DNA of 64,000 nucleotides from Xanthomonas sp. DAR 80977 (GCF_041240605.1 NZ_CP162487.1:3975001-4039000), one strand, 5' to 3'. Counted from the stretch's first letter, positions 41,712 through 50,492 are shown. The notes: a model not told the origin generated them from the sequence alone. Numbers and translations are program-made.

Positions 41712-42902
41712 TCAAGCAGCAGTGCCCGGCACCCGCACCCAGCCCTCCATCAGCACCCGCGCGCTGCGGCTCATCAGCGCCTTGGTGACGGTCCACTGGC
41801 CGTCCACCTGGCGCGCCTCGGCGCCGACCCGCAGGCTGCCCGAGGGGTGGCCGAAGCGCACCGCGCTGCGTGTGCCGCCGCCGGCGGCGCGGTTGACCAG
41901 CGTGCCGGGGATCGCCGCGGCGGTGCCGATCGCCACCGCCGCGGTGCCCATCATCGCGTGGTGCAGCTTGCCCATCGACATCGCCCGCACCAGCAGGTCG
42001 ATGTCGGCGGCGGCGACCGGCTTGCCGCTGGAGGCCAGGTAGTCGGCCGGCGGCGCGACGAAGGCGACCTTGGGCGTGTGCTGGCGCGTGGCCGCCTGGT
42101 CCAGCGTGGCGATCAGGCCCATGCGCAGCGCGCCGTAGGCGCGGATCGTCTCGAACCGGGCCAGCGCCTGCGCATCGCCGTTGATCGCGTCCTGCAGCTC
42201 GGTGCCGCGGTAGCCCAGCGCCTGCGCGTCGAGGAAGATGGTCGGGATGCCGGCGTTGATCAGTGTCGCCTCGAACGTCCCCACGCCCGGCACCTCCAGC
42301 GTATCGACCAGGTTGCCGGTGGGAAACATCGCCCCGTCGGCGCCGTCCTCGTCCGCGGCCGGATCGAGGAATTCGAGCTGGATCTCGGCCGCCGGGAAGG
42401 TCACCCCGTCCAGTTCGAAGTCGCCGCTCTCCTGCACCGCACCGCCCGCCATCGGCACGTGCGCCAGGATGGTCTTGCCGATGTTGGCCTGCCAGATCCG
42501 CACCGTGGCCGTGCCGTCGTGCGGAACGCGCGCGGCATCGACCAGGCCGGCGGCGATCGCGAACGGACCGACCGCCGCCGACAGGTTGCCGCAGTTGCCG
42601 CTCCAGTCCACGAACGGGCGCTCGATCGCCACCTGCCCGAACAGGTAGTCCACGTCGTGGTCCGCGCGCGCGCTCGGCGCCACGATCACCGTCTTGCTGG
42701 TGCTGGACGTGGCCCCGCCCATGCCGTCGATCTGCTTGGCGTAGGGATCGGGACTGCCGATCACCCGCAGCAGCAGCGCATCGCGCGCCGCGCCGGGCGA
42801 TTGCGCGGCAGCCGGCAGATCCTGCAGCCGGAAGAACACGCCCTTGGACGTGCCGCCGCGCATGTAGGTGGCGGGAATGCGGAGTTGGGGAACGTGGGAC
42901 AT
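41712..42902 (-). CDS. prpF: PrpF, 2-methylaconitate cis-trans isomerase
   Basis: 396 residues, the usual PrpF length. It has the two-domain diaminopimelate-epimerase-like fold with 'PATYMRGGTSKGVFFRLQDLP' at the start, 'IDGMGGATSSTSKTVIV', 'WSGNCGNLSAAVGPFAI' (active-site Cys region) and 'MGKLHHAMMGTAAVAIG'. It isomerises the 2-methylaconitate made by AcnD so that the cycle can continue to 2-methylisocitrate. It is the last gene of the prp operon, 35 bp after the SRPBCC gene. Start and stop are supported by the conserved N-terminus (MSHVPQLRIPATYMRGG). Confidence 0.95.
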   Translation of the reverse strand: MSHVPQLRIPATYMRGGTSKGVFFRLQDLPAAAQSPGAARDALLLRVIGSPDPYAKQIDGMGGATSSTSKTVIVAPSARADHDVDYLFGQVAIERPFVDWSGNCGNLSAAVGPFAIAAGLVDAARVPHDGTATVRIWQANIGKTILAHVPMAGGAVQESGDFELDGVTFPAAEIQLEFLDPAADEDGADGAMFPTGNLVDTLEVPGVGTFEATLINAGIPTIFLDAQALGYRGTELQDAINGDAQALARFETIRAYGALRMGLIATLDQAATRQHTPKVAFVAPPADYLASSGKPVAAADIDLLVRAMSMGKLHHAMMGTAAVAIGTAAAIPGTLVNRAAGGGTRSAVRFGHPSGSLRVGAEARQVDGQWTVTKALMSRSARVLMEGWVRVPGTAA

Positions 42903-42937
42903 GGGAGTTTCCGATCGACGCGAATGGAGGGAACGGC

Positions 42938-43399
42938 TCAGGGGGTGGCGGGGATTTCGGCTTCGACCAGCAGCGCCAGCAGGCTCAGCGACTCCTGCCA
43001 GCCGAGGTAGCAGAACTCCACCGGGATCTGCTCGGGAATGCCGTCTTGGACGATGTCCAGCTCGGTGCCGCAGGCCACCGTGCGCAGCTTGACCGTCACC
43101 ATCATCTCGCCGGGCAGGTCCGGGTTGTCGAAGGTATCGGTGTGGCGGATCAGCGCGCCCGGCACCAACTCCAGATAGGTGCCGCCGAAGGACTCGCCGG
43201 TGCCGGTGCCGAGGTTGTGGAAGGAGATCCTGAAGCTGCCGCCCACGCGCGCCTCCAGGGCATGCACGGTGGCTGTGTGGCCGTGCGGCGGCAGCCATTT
43301 GGCCAGCGCCGCCGGTTCCAGGAACGCGCGGTAGATGCGCTCGGCCGGAGCGCGCAGGACGCGGTGCAGGCGGACGGTACCGGTATTGCCCTTGCTCAT
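42938..43399 (-). CDS. SRPBCC-domain protein (AHSA1-like) inside the prp operon
   Basis: 153 residues of the START/Bet v1-like fold in the AHSA1 group: 'VRLHRVLRAPAERIYRAFLEPAALAKWLPPHG' (first strand and helix), 'GGSFRISFHNLGTG', 'GEMMVTVKLRTVACGTELDIVQDGIPEQIP' and the long C-terminal helix 'CYLGWQESLSLLALLVEAEIP'. Such proteins bind hydrophobic ligands. It lies between acnD and prpF on the same strand with gaps of 65 and 35 bp, so it is probably co-transcribed, though it is not a known part of methylcitrate metabolism. Its role there is unknown. Confidence 0.85.
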   Translation of the reverse strand: MSKGNTGTVRLHRVLRAPAERIYRAFLEPAALAKWLPPHGHTATVHALEARVGGSFRISFHNLGTGTGESFGGTYLELVPGALIRHTDTFDNPDLPGEMMVTVKLRTVACGTELDIVQDGIPEQIPVEFCYLGWQESLSLLALLVEAEIPATP

Positions 43400-43464
43400 G
43401 ATGGTGTCCTCATCGGTGAAGGCGCGCACAGGATGGCACGCGCCCGATGACACCGACGAACGGG

Positions 43465-46080
43465 TCAGGCGATTTTCGACATGTCCAGGAAATCCTGCGC
43501 GAAACGCTGCAGCACGCCACCGGCCTCGTAGATCGCCAGTTCCTCGGCGGTGTCCAGGCGACAGGTCACCGGTACCTCCACGCGCGCGCCGTCGTTGCGG
43601 GTGATGGCCAGGGTCAGCGTGGCGCCGGGCGTGCGCGCGCCGAGCACGTCGAAGGTCTCGCTGCCGTCGATGCCCAGGGTCTTGCGCGTGGTGCCGGGCA
43701 GGAACTCCAGCGGCAGCACGCCCATCCCGACCAGGTTGGTGCGGTGGATGCGTTCGAAGCCCTCGGCCACGATCGCCTCGACCCCGGCCAGGCGCACGCC
43801 CTTGGCCGCCCAGTCGCGCGAGGAGCCCTGCCCGTAGTCGGCGCCGGCCACGATCAGCAGCGGCTGCTTGCGCGCCATGTAGGTCTCGATCGCTTCCCAC
43901 ATGCGCAGCACCTGCCCTTCCGGCTCCAGCCGGGTCAGCGAACCGCGCTGGACCTGGCCATCGACCACGGCCATCTCGTTGAGCAGCTGCGGATTGGCGA
44001 AGGTGGCGCGCTGCGCGGTGAGGTGGTCGCCGCGGTGGGTGGCGTAGGAGTTGAAGTCCTCTTCCGGCACGCCCATCCGGGCCAGGTATTCGCCGGCCGC
44101 GCTATCGGCCAGGATCGCGTTGGACGGCGACAGGTGGTCGGTGGTGATGTTGTCGCCGAGCACCGCCAGCGCGCGCATGCCGCGCAGCGTGCGGGCGCCG
44201 GCCAAGGCGCCTTCCCAGTACGGCGGGCGGCGGATGTAGGTGCTGTGCGGGCGCCAGGCGTACAGCGGGCTGACCGGGGCGCCGTGCTCCACGCGCACGT
44301 TGAACATCGGGTTGTAGACGCGGCGGAACTGCTCCGGCTTCACCGCCGCCTTCACCACCGCGTCGATCTCGGCGTCGCTGGGCCAGATGTCCTTCAGGCG
44401 CACGGCATTGCCGGCGGCGTCCACGCCCAGCACGTCCTTCTCGATGTCGAAGCGCACGGTGCCGGCGATGGCGTAGGCGATCACCAGCGGCGGCGAGGCC
44501 AGGAAGGCCTGCTTGGCGTAGGGGTGGATGCGGCCGTCGAAGTTGCGGTTGCCCGACAGCACCGCGGTGGCATACAGGTCGCGGTCGATGATCTGCTGCT
44601 GGATCGCCGGGTCCAGCGCGCCGCTCATGCCGTTGCAGGTGGTGCAGGCGAAGGCGACGATGCCGAACCCCAGCGCTTCCAGCTCCGTCAGCAGGCCGGC
44701 TTCTTCCAGGTACAGCTGCACCGCCTTGGAGCCGGGCGCCAGCGAGGTCTTGACCCACCGCTTGCGTTGCAGCCCGCGCGCATTGGCGTTGCGCGCCAGC
44801 AGGCCGGCGGCGATGACGTTGCGCGGATTGGAGGTATTGGTGCAGCTGGTGATGGCGGCGATGATCACCGCGCCGTCGGGCATCAGGCCCTGCGCCTGCT
44901 CGGCCTTGCCGGCATCGAGCTTGGACGCATCGGCGATGCCGCGCTCGGCCAGCTCGGCGGTCGCCACCCGCCGGTGCGGATTGCTCGGGCCGGCCATGTT
45001 GCGCACCACCGTGGACAGGTCGAAGCGCAGCACGCGCTCGTACTGCGCGGTCGCCAGCGCATCGGCCCATAGCCCGGCGGTGCGGGCGTAGTGCTCCACC
45101 AGCGCGACCTGCGCGTCCTCGCGCCCGGTCAGGCGCAGGTAGTCGATGGTCTGCTGGTCGATGTAGAACATCGCCGCGGTGGCGCCGTATTCCGGGCACA
45201 TGTTGGAAATGGTGGCGCGGTCGCCGATGGTCAGCGCGGCGGCGCCGCTGCCGAAGAATTCGAGATAGGCGCCGACCACCTTCTGCGCGCGCAGGAACTC
45301 GGTCAGCGCCAGCACCACGTCGGTGGCGGTGATGCCCGGCTGCGGCCGGCCGGTCAGCTCCACGCCGACGATGTCCGGCAGGCGCATCCACGAGGCGCGG
45401 CCGAGCATCACGTTCTCCGCTTCCAGCCCGCCGACGCCGATGGCGATCACGCCCAGCGCATCCACGTGCGGGGTGTGGCTGTCGGTGCCCACGCAGGTAT
45501 CCGGGAAGGCCACGCCGTCCTGCACGTAGACCACCGGCGACATCTTCTCCAGGTTGATCTGGTGCATGATGCCGTTGCCCGGCGGGATCACGTCCACGTT
45601 CTGGAACGCCTGCTTGGTCCAGTCGATGAAGTGGAAACGGTCTTCGTTGCGGCGATCCTCGATGGCGCGGTTCTTCGCGAACGCCTGCGGATCGGCGCCG
45701 CCGCACTCCACCGCCAGCGAGTGATCGACGATCAGCTGCACCGGCACCACCGGATTGACCTTGGCCGGATCGCCGCCCATGTCGGCGATCGCATCGCGCA
45801 GCCCGGCCAGGTCCACCAGCGCGGTCTGGCCGAGGATGTCGTGGCACACCACGCGCGCCGGGAACCACGGGAAATCCAGGTCGCGGCGGCGTTCGATCAA
45901 CTGGGTCAGCGAGGCGTCCAGCATGGCCGGATCGCAGCGCCGCACCAGGTTCTCGGCGAACACGCGCGAGCTGTACGGCAGCGTGGCATAGGCGCCGGGC
46001 CGGATCGCATCGACCGCGGCGCGCGCGTCGAAGTAATCCAGCGAAGTGCCTGGCAGGGAAGTGCGGTAGTGGCTGTTCAT
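43465..46080 (-). CDS. acnD: AcnD, Fe/S-dependent 2-methylcitrate dehydratase
   Basis: 871 residues of the aconitase family. [4Fe-4S] ligands are visible as 'ITSCTNTSNPRNV' and 'FACTTCNGMSG'; the 'WGDYGQGSSRDWA'-type swivel motif reads 'AGADYGQGSSRDWAAKGV'. The start 'MNSHYRTSLPGTSLDYFDARAAVDAIRPGAY' is the AcnD type, distinct from AcnA. It dehydrates 2-methylcitrate and needs PrpF to make its product usable, and prpF follows two genes on. It is separated from prpC upstream by a palindromic repeat of about 130 bp, which may allow differential expression within the operon. Confidence 0.96.
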   Translation of the reverse strand: MNSHYRTSLPGTSLDYFDARAAVDAIRPGAYATLPYSSRVFAENLVRRCDPAMLDASLTQLIERRRDLDFPWFPARVVCHDILGQTALVDLAGLRDAIADMGGDPAKVNPVVPVQLIVDHSLAVECGGADPQAFAKNRAIEDRRNEDRFHFIDWTKQAFQNVDVIPPGNGIMHQINLEKMSPVVYVQDGVAFPDTCVGTDSHTPHVDALGVIAIGVGGLEAENVMLGRASWMRLPDIVGVELTGRPQPGITATDVVLALTEFLRAQKVVGAYLEFFGSGAAALTIGDRATISNMCPEYGATAAMFYIDQQTIDYLRLTGREDAQVALVEHYARTAGLWADALATAQYERVLRFDLSTVVRNMAGPSNPHRRVATAELAERGIADASKLDAGKAEQAQGLMPDGAVIIAAITSCTNTSNPRNVIAAGLLARNANARGLQRKRWVKTSLAPGSKAVQLYLEEAGLLTELEALGFGIVAFACTTCNGMSGALDPAIQQQIIDRDLYATAVLSGNRNFDGRIHPYAKQAFLASPPLVIAYAIAGTVRFDIEKDVLGVDAAGNAVRLKDIWPSDAEIDAVVKAAVKPEQFRRVYNPMFNVRVEHGAPVSPLYAWRPHSTYIRRPPYWEGALAGARTLRGMRALAVLGDNITTDHLSPSNAILADSAAGEYLARMGVPEEDFNSYATHRGDHLTAQRATFANPQLLNEMAVVDGQVQRGSLTRLEPEGQVLRMWEAIETYMARKQPLLIVAGADYGQGSSRDWAAKGVRLAGVEAIVAEGFERIHRTNLVGMGVLPLEFLPGTTRKTLGIDGSETFDVLGARTPGATLTLAITRNDGARVEVPVTCRLDTAEELAIYEAGGVLQRFAQDFLDMSKIA

Positions 46081-46114
46081 GGCTGGCTACGAAGTGGGGA
46101 AAAAAGCGAAGACG

Positions 46115-46246
46115 TCCCCTTCTCCCATCGGGGGAAGGTGCCGCGAAGGGGCGGATGAGGGTACGGGCGAAGCCTGGTGCAACCAAATGTCACGAGGCTG
46201 CGCCCGTACCCTCACCCCCGACCCCTCTCCCGACGGGAGAGGGGAG
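46115..46246. repeat. Palindromic intergenic repeat between prpC and acnD
   Basis: The outer arms GAGGGTACGGGCG / CGCCCGTACCCTC are exact complements, flanked by CTTCTCCCATCGGGGGAAG and CTCTCCCGACGGGAGAGG minor hairpins. The whole can fold into one branched structure. Similar elements are, from memory, frequent in xanthomonad genomes. Confidence 0.75.
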
Positions 46247-46248
46247 TG

Positions 46249-47415
46249 TCAGCTGCGGCGGTCGATCGGCACGAAGGCCTGGTCTTCCGGCCCGGTGTAG
46301 TTCGCGCTGGGGCGGATGATCTTGCCGTCGATGCGCTGCTCGATGATGTGCGCGCTCCAGCCGGCGGTGCGCGCGATCACGAACAGCGGGGTGAACATCG
46401 CCGTCGGCACGCCCATCATGTGGTAGCTGACCGCGCTGAACCAGTCCAGGTTCGGGAACATCTTCTTGATCTCCCACATCACCGCCTCCAGGCGCTCGGC
46501 GATGTCGTACATCTTGCGGCTGCCCTGCGCGTCGGACAGCTCGCGCGCCACGTCCTTGATCACCTGGTTGCGCGGATCGCTGACGGTGTACACCGGGTGG
46601 CCGAAGCCGATGATCACTTCCTTGCGCTCCACCCGCGCGCGGATGTCGGCTTCCGCCTCGTCGGGTCTGTCGTAGCGCTTCTGCACCTCGAACGCGACCT
46701 CGTTGGCGCCGCCGTGCTTGGGCCCGCGCAGCGCGCCGATGCCGCCGGCGATGGCGCTGTACATGTCGCTGCCGGTGCCGGCGATGACCCGGCAGGCGAA
46801 GGTGGAGGCGTTGAACTCGTGCTCGGCGTACAGGATCAGGCTGGTGTGCATCGCCTGCACCCACTCCTCGTGCGGCTTGAAGCCGTGCAGCAGGTGCAGG
46901 AAATGCCCGCCGATCGAGTCGTCGTCGGTCTCCACCTCGATGCGCCGGCCGTTGTGGCTGTAGTGGTACCAGTACAGCAGCATCGAGCCCAGCGACGCCA
47001 TCAGCTTGTCGGCGATGTCGCGCGCGCCGGGATGGTTGTGGTCGTCCTTCTCCGGCTGCACGCAGCCCAGCACCGACACGCCGGTGCGCATCACGTCCAT
47101 CGGATGCGCCGACGGCGGCAGCTGTTCCAGCGCCGCCTTGACCGCGGCCGGCACCCCGCGCAGCGAGCGCAGCTTGGCCTTGTAGCCGCGCAGCTCGCTG
47201 TTGCTGGGCAGCTTGCCGTGCACCAGCAGGTAGGCGATCTCCTCGAACTGGCTGCTGCGCGCCAGGTCCAGGATGTCGTAGCCGCGGTAATGCAGGTCGT
47301 TGCCGCTGCGGCCCACCGTGCACAGCGCGGTGTTGCCGGCGGCGGTACCGGACAGGGCCACCGACTTCTTCGGCTTGAAGGGCGTGGCGGCGGAGGGGGC
47401 GACGGTGTCGTTCAT
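46249..47415 (-). CDS. prpC: PrpC, 2-methylcitrate synthase
   Basis: 388 residues of the citrate synthase family, with catalytic residues in 'YAEHEFNASTFACRVIAGTGSDMYSAI', 'GPKHGGANEVAFE', 'GFGHPVYTVSDPRNQV' and 'PNLDWFSAVSYHMMG'. The opening 'KSVALSGTAAGNTALCTVGRSGNDLHYRGYDI' is characteristic of PrpC. It condenses propionyl-CoA and oxaloacetate to 2-methylcitrate, the entry step of the cycle. The start ATG at 47415 has GGGAGATC upstream; an upstream in-frame ATG would give an unlikely N-terminus. It lies 43 bp after the DUF1003 gene. Confidence 0.96.
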   Translation of the reverse strand: MNDTVAPSAATPFKPKKSVALSGTAAGNTALCTVGRSGNDLHYRGYDILDLARSSQFEEIAYLLVHGKLPSNSELRGYKAKLRSLRGVPAAVKAALEQLPPSAHPMDVMRTGVSVLGCVQPEKDDHNHPGARDIADKLMASLGSMLLYWYHYSHNGRRIEVETDDDSIGGHFLHLLHGFKPHEEWVQAMHTSLILYAEHEFNASTFACRVIAGTGSDMYSAIAGGIGALRGPKHGGANEVAFEVQKRYDRPDEAEADIRARVERKEVIIGFGHPVYTVSDPRNQVIKDVARELSDAQGSRKMYDIAERLEAVMWEIKKMFPNLDWFSAVSYHMMGVPTAMFTPLFVIARTAGWSAHIIEQRIDGKIIRPSANYTGPEDQAFVPIDRRS

Positions 47416-47458
47416 TGCAAGATCTCCCGGGTGTTCGCGGTCGTGTAGACGCAAGCGG

Positions 47459-48058
47459 TCAACGCGCGGGCGCGTCCGGCGACAGGCCGCCGGCGCGCTC
47501 GAGCAATTGCTGCAACATGGCGATCTGGCGGTTCTGCTGCTCGACCAGCGTCGCCCAGTCCTGCTCGCGCAGCTGGTTGAGCTTCTCGTGCACCTGCAGG
47601 ATCTCCAGCTCGGATTTGATGTTCACTTCGTAGTCGTTCTGCGCGCGCAGGCGGTCCACCGCGGCCTGGCGGTTCTGGCTCATCATGATCACCGGCGCCT
47701 GGATCGCGGCCAGGCACGACAGGCACAGGTTGAGCAGGATGTAGGGATACGGATCGAAGGCATGCGCCAGCACCAGGCTGTTGAGCGCGATCCAAGCCAG
47801 CAGCACTAGGCCGAAGCCGATGATGAAGCTCCAGCTGCCGCCGATCTCGGCGACCCGGTCGGCGATGCGCTCGCCGAGCGTGCGGTCGTGATCGGCCTGC
47901 TTGACGATGTCGCGCGCCACATGGCGCTTGGCGATGAAGCGCTCCACCACCTGGCGCTCGGCGTCTGGCAGTTTCTCCAGTTCGGTCTGCAGCAACTGCC
48001 GCGCGGTCTGGCGGCGGTCGATGCGGCCGCGTGGCGGCGTAGCGGCGTGGGTGTTCAT
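47459..48058 (-). CDS. DUF1003 membrane protein inside the prp operon
   Basis: 199 residues. Two membrane helices ('WSFIIGFGLVLLAWIALNSLVLAH' and 'YILLNLCLSCLAAIQAPVIMMSQ') lie in the middle, with the DUF1003 motif 'FDPYPYILLNLCLSCLAAIQAPVIMMSQNRQAAVDR'. The charged N-terminal third and C-terminal coiled coil ('LEILQVHEKLNQLREQDWATLVEQQNRQ') are cytoplasmic. The family is uncharacterised. It is embedded between prpB (31 bp) and prpC (43 bp) on the same strand, hence likely co-expressed with methylcitrate enzymes; it might tether or sense something related, but this is speculative. Confidence 0.88.
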   Translation of the reverse strand: MNTHAATPPRGRIDRRQTARQLLQTELEKLPDAERQVVERFIAKRHVARDIVKQADHDRTLGERIADRVAEIGGSWSFIIGFGLVLLAWIALNSLVLAHAFDPYPYILLNLCLSCLAAIQAPVIMMSQNRQAAVDRLRAQNDYEVNIKSELEILQVHEKLNQLREQDWATLVEQQNRQIAMLQQLLERAGGLSPDAPAR

Positions 48059-48089
48059 GGACGTGCTCGGGCAGGGGAACCGGCGTGGA

Positions 48090-48977
48090 TCATGCGCCCT
48101 TGCCGGCGAACAGGGCGTCCAGGCGCTGCTCGAAGGCGTGGTAGCCGATGCGCTCGTACAGCTCCTCGCGCGTCTGCATCGTGTCCACCACGTTCTGCTG
48201 GTGGCCGTCGCGGCGGATCGCCGTGTACACCGCCTCGGCCGCCTTGTTGGCGGCGCGGAACGCCGACAGCGGGAACAGCTGGATCGCCACCCCGGCCTGG
48301 GCCAGTTCGTCGCGGGTGAACAGCGGGGTCTTGCCGAATTCGGTGATGTTGGCCAGCACCGGCACCTGCACCGCATCGACGAAGCGGCGGTAGGTGTCCA
48401 GGTCGTAGGCGGCCTCGGCGAAGATGCCGTCGGCGCCGGCGTCCACGCAGGCGATGGCGCGCGCGATCGCCGCATCCACGCCGTCCACCTGGATCGCGTC
48501 GGTGCGCGCGATCAGGAAGAAGTCGGCATCGGTCCTGGCATCGGCCGCCGCCTTGACCCGATCGACCATCTCGCCCTGGCTCACGATCTCCTTGCCGGGC
48601 CGGTGGCCGCAGCGCTTGGCCCCGACCTGATCCTCGATATGGCAGGCGGCCGCGCCGGCCTTGATCAGCGACTTGATGGTGCGCTCGATGTTGAACGCGC
48701 TCGGGCCGAAGCCGGTGTCGATGTCCACCAGCAGCGGCAGCTCGCACACGTCGGTGATGCGGCGCACGTCGATCAGCACGTCGTCCAGGGTGTTGATGCC
48801 CAGGTCCGGCAGGCCCAGCGAACCGGCGGCGACGCCGCCGCCGGACAGATAGATGGCCCGGTAGCCGGCGCGTTGCGCCAGCAGCGCGTGGTTGGCGTTG
48901 ATCGCGCCGATCACCTGCAGCGGCGATTCGGCGGCCAGCGCGGCGCGGAAACGGGCACCGGCGGAAACGTGCGACAT
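48090..48977 (-). CDS. prpB: PrpB, 2-methylisocitrate lyase
   Basis: 295 residues of the isocitrate-lyase/PEP-mutase family. The catalytic cysteine lies in 'EDQVGAKRCGHRPGKEIV', and metal ligands in 'LLVDIDTGFG' follow the barrel start 'AIYLSGGGVAAGSLGLPDLG'. It splits 2-methylisocitrate to pyruvate and succinate, the last step of the methylcitrate cycle. It is the first gene of the prp operon. The ribosome site AGGAG precedes the ATG at 48977, whose promoter region is shared with the divergent HTH-citrate-synthase gene and contains overlapping palindromes. Confidence 0.96.
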   Translation of the reverse strand: MSHVSAGARFRAALAAESPLQVIGAINANHALLAQRAGYRAIYLSGGGVAAGSLGLPDLGINTLDDVLIDVRRITDVCELPLLVDIDTGFGPSAFNIERTIKSLIKAGAAACHIEDQVGAKRCGHRPGKEIVSQGEMVDRVKAAADARTDADFFLIARTDAIQVDGVDAAIARAIACVDAGADGIFAEAAYDLDTYRRFVDAVQVPVLANITEFGKTPLFTRDELAQAGVAIQLFPLSAFRAANKAAEAVYTAIRRDGHQQNVVDTMQTREELYERIGYHAFEQRLDALFAGKGA

Positions 48978-49055
48978 GGCGAACTCCTGAGCGAGGGCGG
49001 CGGCCCGCACGGCCGTTCCGCGATGGGCGCCAATCTGGCACCATCGTCGCGGCCG

Positions 49056-49079
49056 ATCAATCTTGATTCAATGAATCAA
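49056..49079. promoter_or_regulatory. Overlapping palindromic operators between prpB and the HTH-citrate-synthase gene
   Basis: TTGATTCA-A-TGAATCAA (49063-49079) is a perfect dyad, overlapped by ATCAA-TC-TTGAT (49056-49067). It lies 17 bp upstream of the divergent start codon and 79 bp upstream of prpB, in the only shared regulatory region. Binding by the divergent HTH protein is inferred. Confidence 0.7.
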
Positions 49080-49096
49080 CCTGTCAGCGAATCCAT

Positions 49097-50332
49097 ATGC
49101 CATCCGCCGCCGACCGCAACCTGATCTCCGCCGCCGAGGCCTGCGCCCTGCTCGGCATCAGCAGCGCCACCCTCTACGCCTATGTGAGCCGTGGCCTGCT
49201 CAGTTCGCGCGCCGGCGCCGACCACCGCAGCCGCGCCTACCTGCGCGCGGAGGTGGAGCGGCTGGTCCAGCGCAAGCGCGTCGGCCGCGGTGCCGCGCGC
49301 GGCGCCGCGCAGAGCCTGGACCGCGGCCTGCCGGTGCTGGAGACGCGCATCTCGCTGATCCGGCCCGACGGCCCCTACTACCGCGGGCGCTCGGCGGTGG
49401 CCTTGGTGCGCGAGGGCGCCGGCCTGGAGGACATCGCGCGGCTGCTGTGGGACTGCCAGGACGAGGATCCGTTCGCCAGCGCGGCGGCGGCGCCCTGGTC
49501 GCCGCGCGTGGCCCCGCTGGCCGGCGACGCCGCGCTGCCGCCGCTGGAGCGCGCCATGGCCTGCATCCCGCTGCTGGCGCTGGAACTGCGCCAGTCGCTC
49601 AACGCCGCGCCGCACGTGCGCCGCGAGATCGCCGCCAGCCTGCTGCGGCAGAACGCCGCGCTGCTGGTCGGCACCCAGGCGGACACCCGGCCGGTGCATC
49701 GCCTGATCGCCGACCGCTGGCGCCCGGGCGATGCCGGCTTCGCCGAACTGGCGCGCGCCGCCCTGGTGCTGTGCGCCGACCACGAACTCAACGTCTCGGC
49801 GTTCGCCGCGCGCGTGGTCGCCTCCACCGGCGCGCCGCTGCACGCCACCGTCAGCGCCGGCCTGGCCGCGCTGTCCGGCCCGCGCCATGGCGGCGCCACC
49901 GCCCGCGCCCACGCCCTGCTGCGCGACGCCCAGGACGCGGCCAACCCGGCCGCCTTCATCGCCGAACGCTGGCAGCGCGGCGACGACCTGCCCGGCTTCC
50001 ACCACGCGCTGTACCCGGACGGCGACCCGCGCGCGGCCGAGGTGCTGCGCCTGCTGCGCGAACGCTGCGGGCAGCATCCGCAAATGCGGCATGTGGAAAC
50101 CTTGCTCGCCGCGGCGCGGGAGTGCAGCGGCCAGGCGCCCAACATCGACGCCATGCTCGCCGCGATCTGCCTGGTCCACGACCTGCCCGCCGCCCACGCC
50201 CTGGTGCTGTTCGCCGCCGCCCGGCTGTCCGGCTGGCTGGCGCATGCGCTGGAGCAGCAGGCGCTGGGCAAGTTGATCCGCCCGCGCGCGCGCTATGCCG
50301 GGGTCATGCCCGACGGTTCGGCGCCGGGCTGA
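49097..50332 (+). CDS. Citrate-synthase-like protein with N-terminal MerR-type helix-turn-helix, putative prp regulator
   Basis: 411 residues. Residues 9-62 form a helix-turn-helix ('LISAAEACALLGISSATLYAYVSRGLL', then a basic wing 'RSRAYLRAEVERLVQRKRVG'). From about residue 80 to the end the chain follows citrate synthase: H229 in 'CADHELNVSAFAARVVAST', H264 in 'GPRHGG', H303 in 'GFHHALYPDGDPRA', D351 in 'NIDAMLAAI' and R395 in 'KLIRPRARY'. These align with the catalytic His/His/Asp and the ligand-binding Arg of PrpC in the same window, so substrate binding and perhaps catalysis are retained. It diverges from prpB with palindromes between them. The simplest reading is a repressor or activator sensing oxaloacetate, propionyl-CoA or methylcitrate; a second synthase is the alternative. 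Confidence 0.88.
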   Translation: MPSAADRNLISAAEACALLGISSATLYAYVSRGLLSSRAGADHRSRAYLRAEVERLVQRKRVGRGAARGAAQSLDRGLPVLETRISLIRPDGPYYRGRSAVALVREGAGLEDIARLLWDCQDEDPFASAAAAPWSPRVAPLAGDAALPPLERAMACIPLLALELRQSLNAAPHVRREIAASLLRQNAALLVGTQADTRPVHRLIADRWRPGDAGFAELARAALVLCADHELNVSAFAARVVASTGAPLHATVSAGLAALSGPRHGGATARAHALLRDAQDAANPAAFIAERWQRGDDLPGFHHALYPDGDPRAAEVLRLLRERCGQHPQMRHVETLLAAARECSGQAPNIDAMLAAICLVHDLPAAHALVLFAAARLSGWLAHALEQQALGKLIRPRARYAGVMPDGSAPG

Positions 50333-50492
50333 GCGCGGCAGCCTGCGCGGCAGGCGCCGCATCGGAGCCGGGCGTCCATTGCGCATGCCCTGCTGTCGCC
50401 GCGGCGGCAAGCCGCAGCGCAGCGCGCCCCTTGCACGGCTGGAGAAAGGCCTGACCGGATTCAGTGAACCGCGTCGCCAAATTGTCTGCGAC

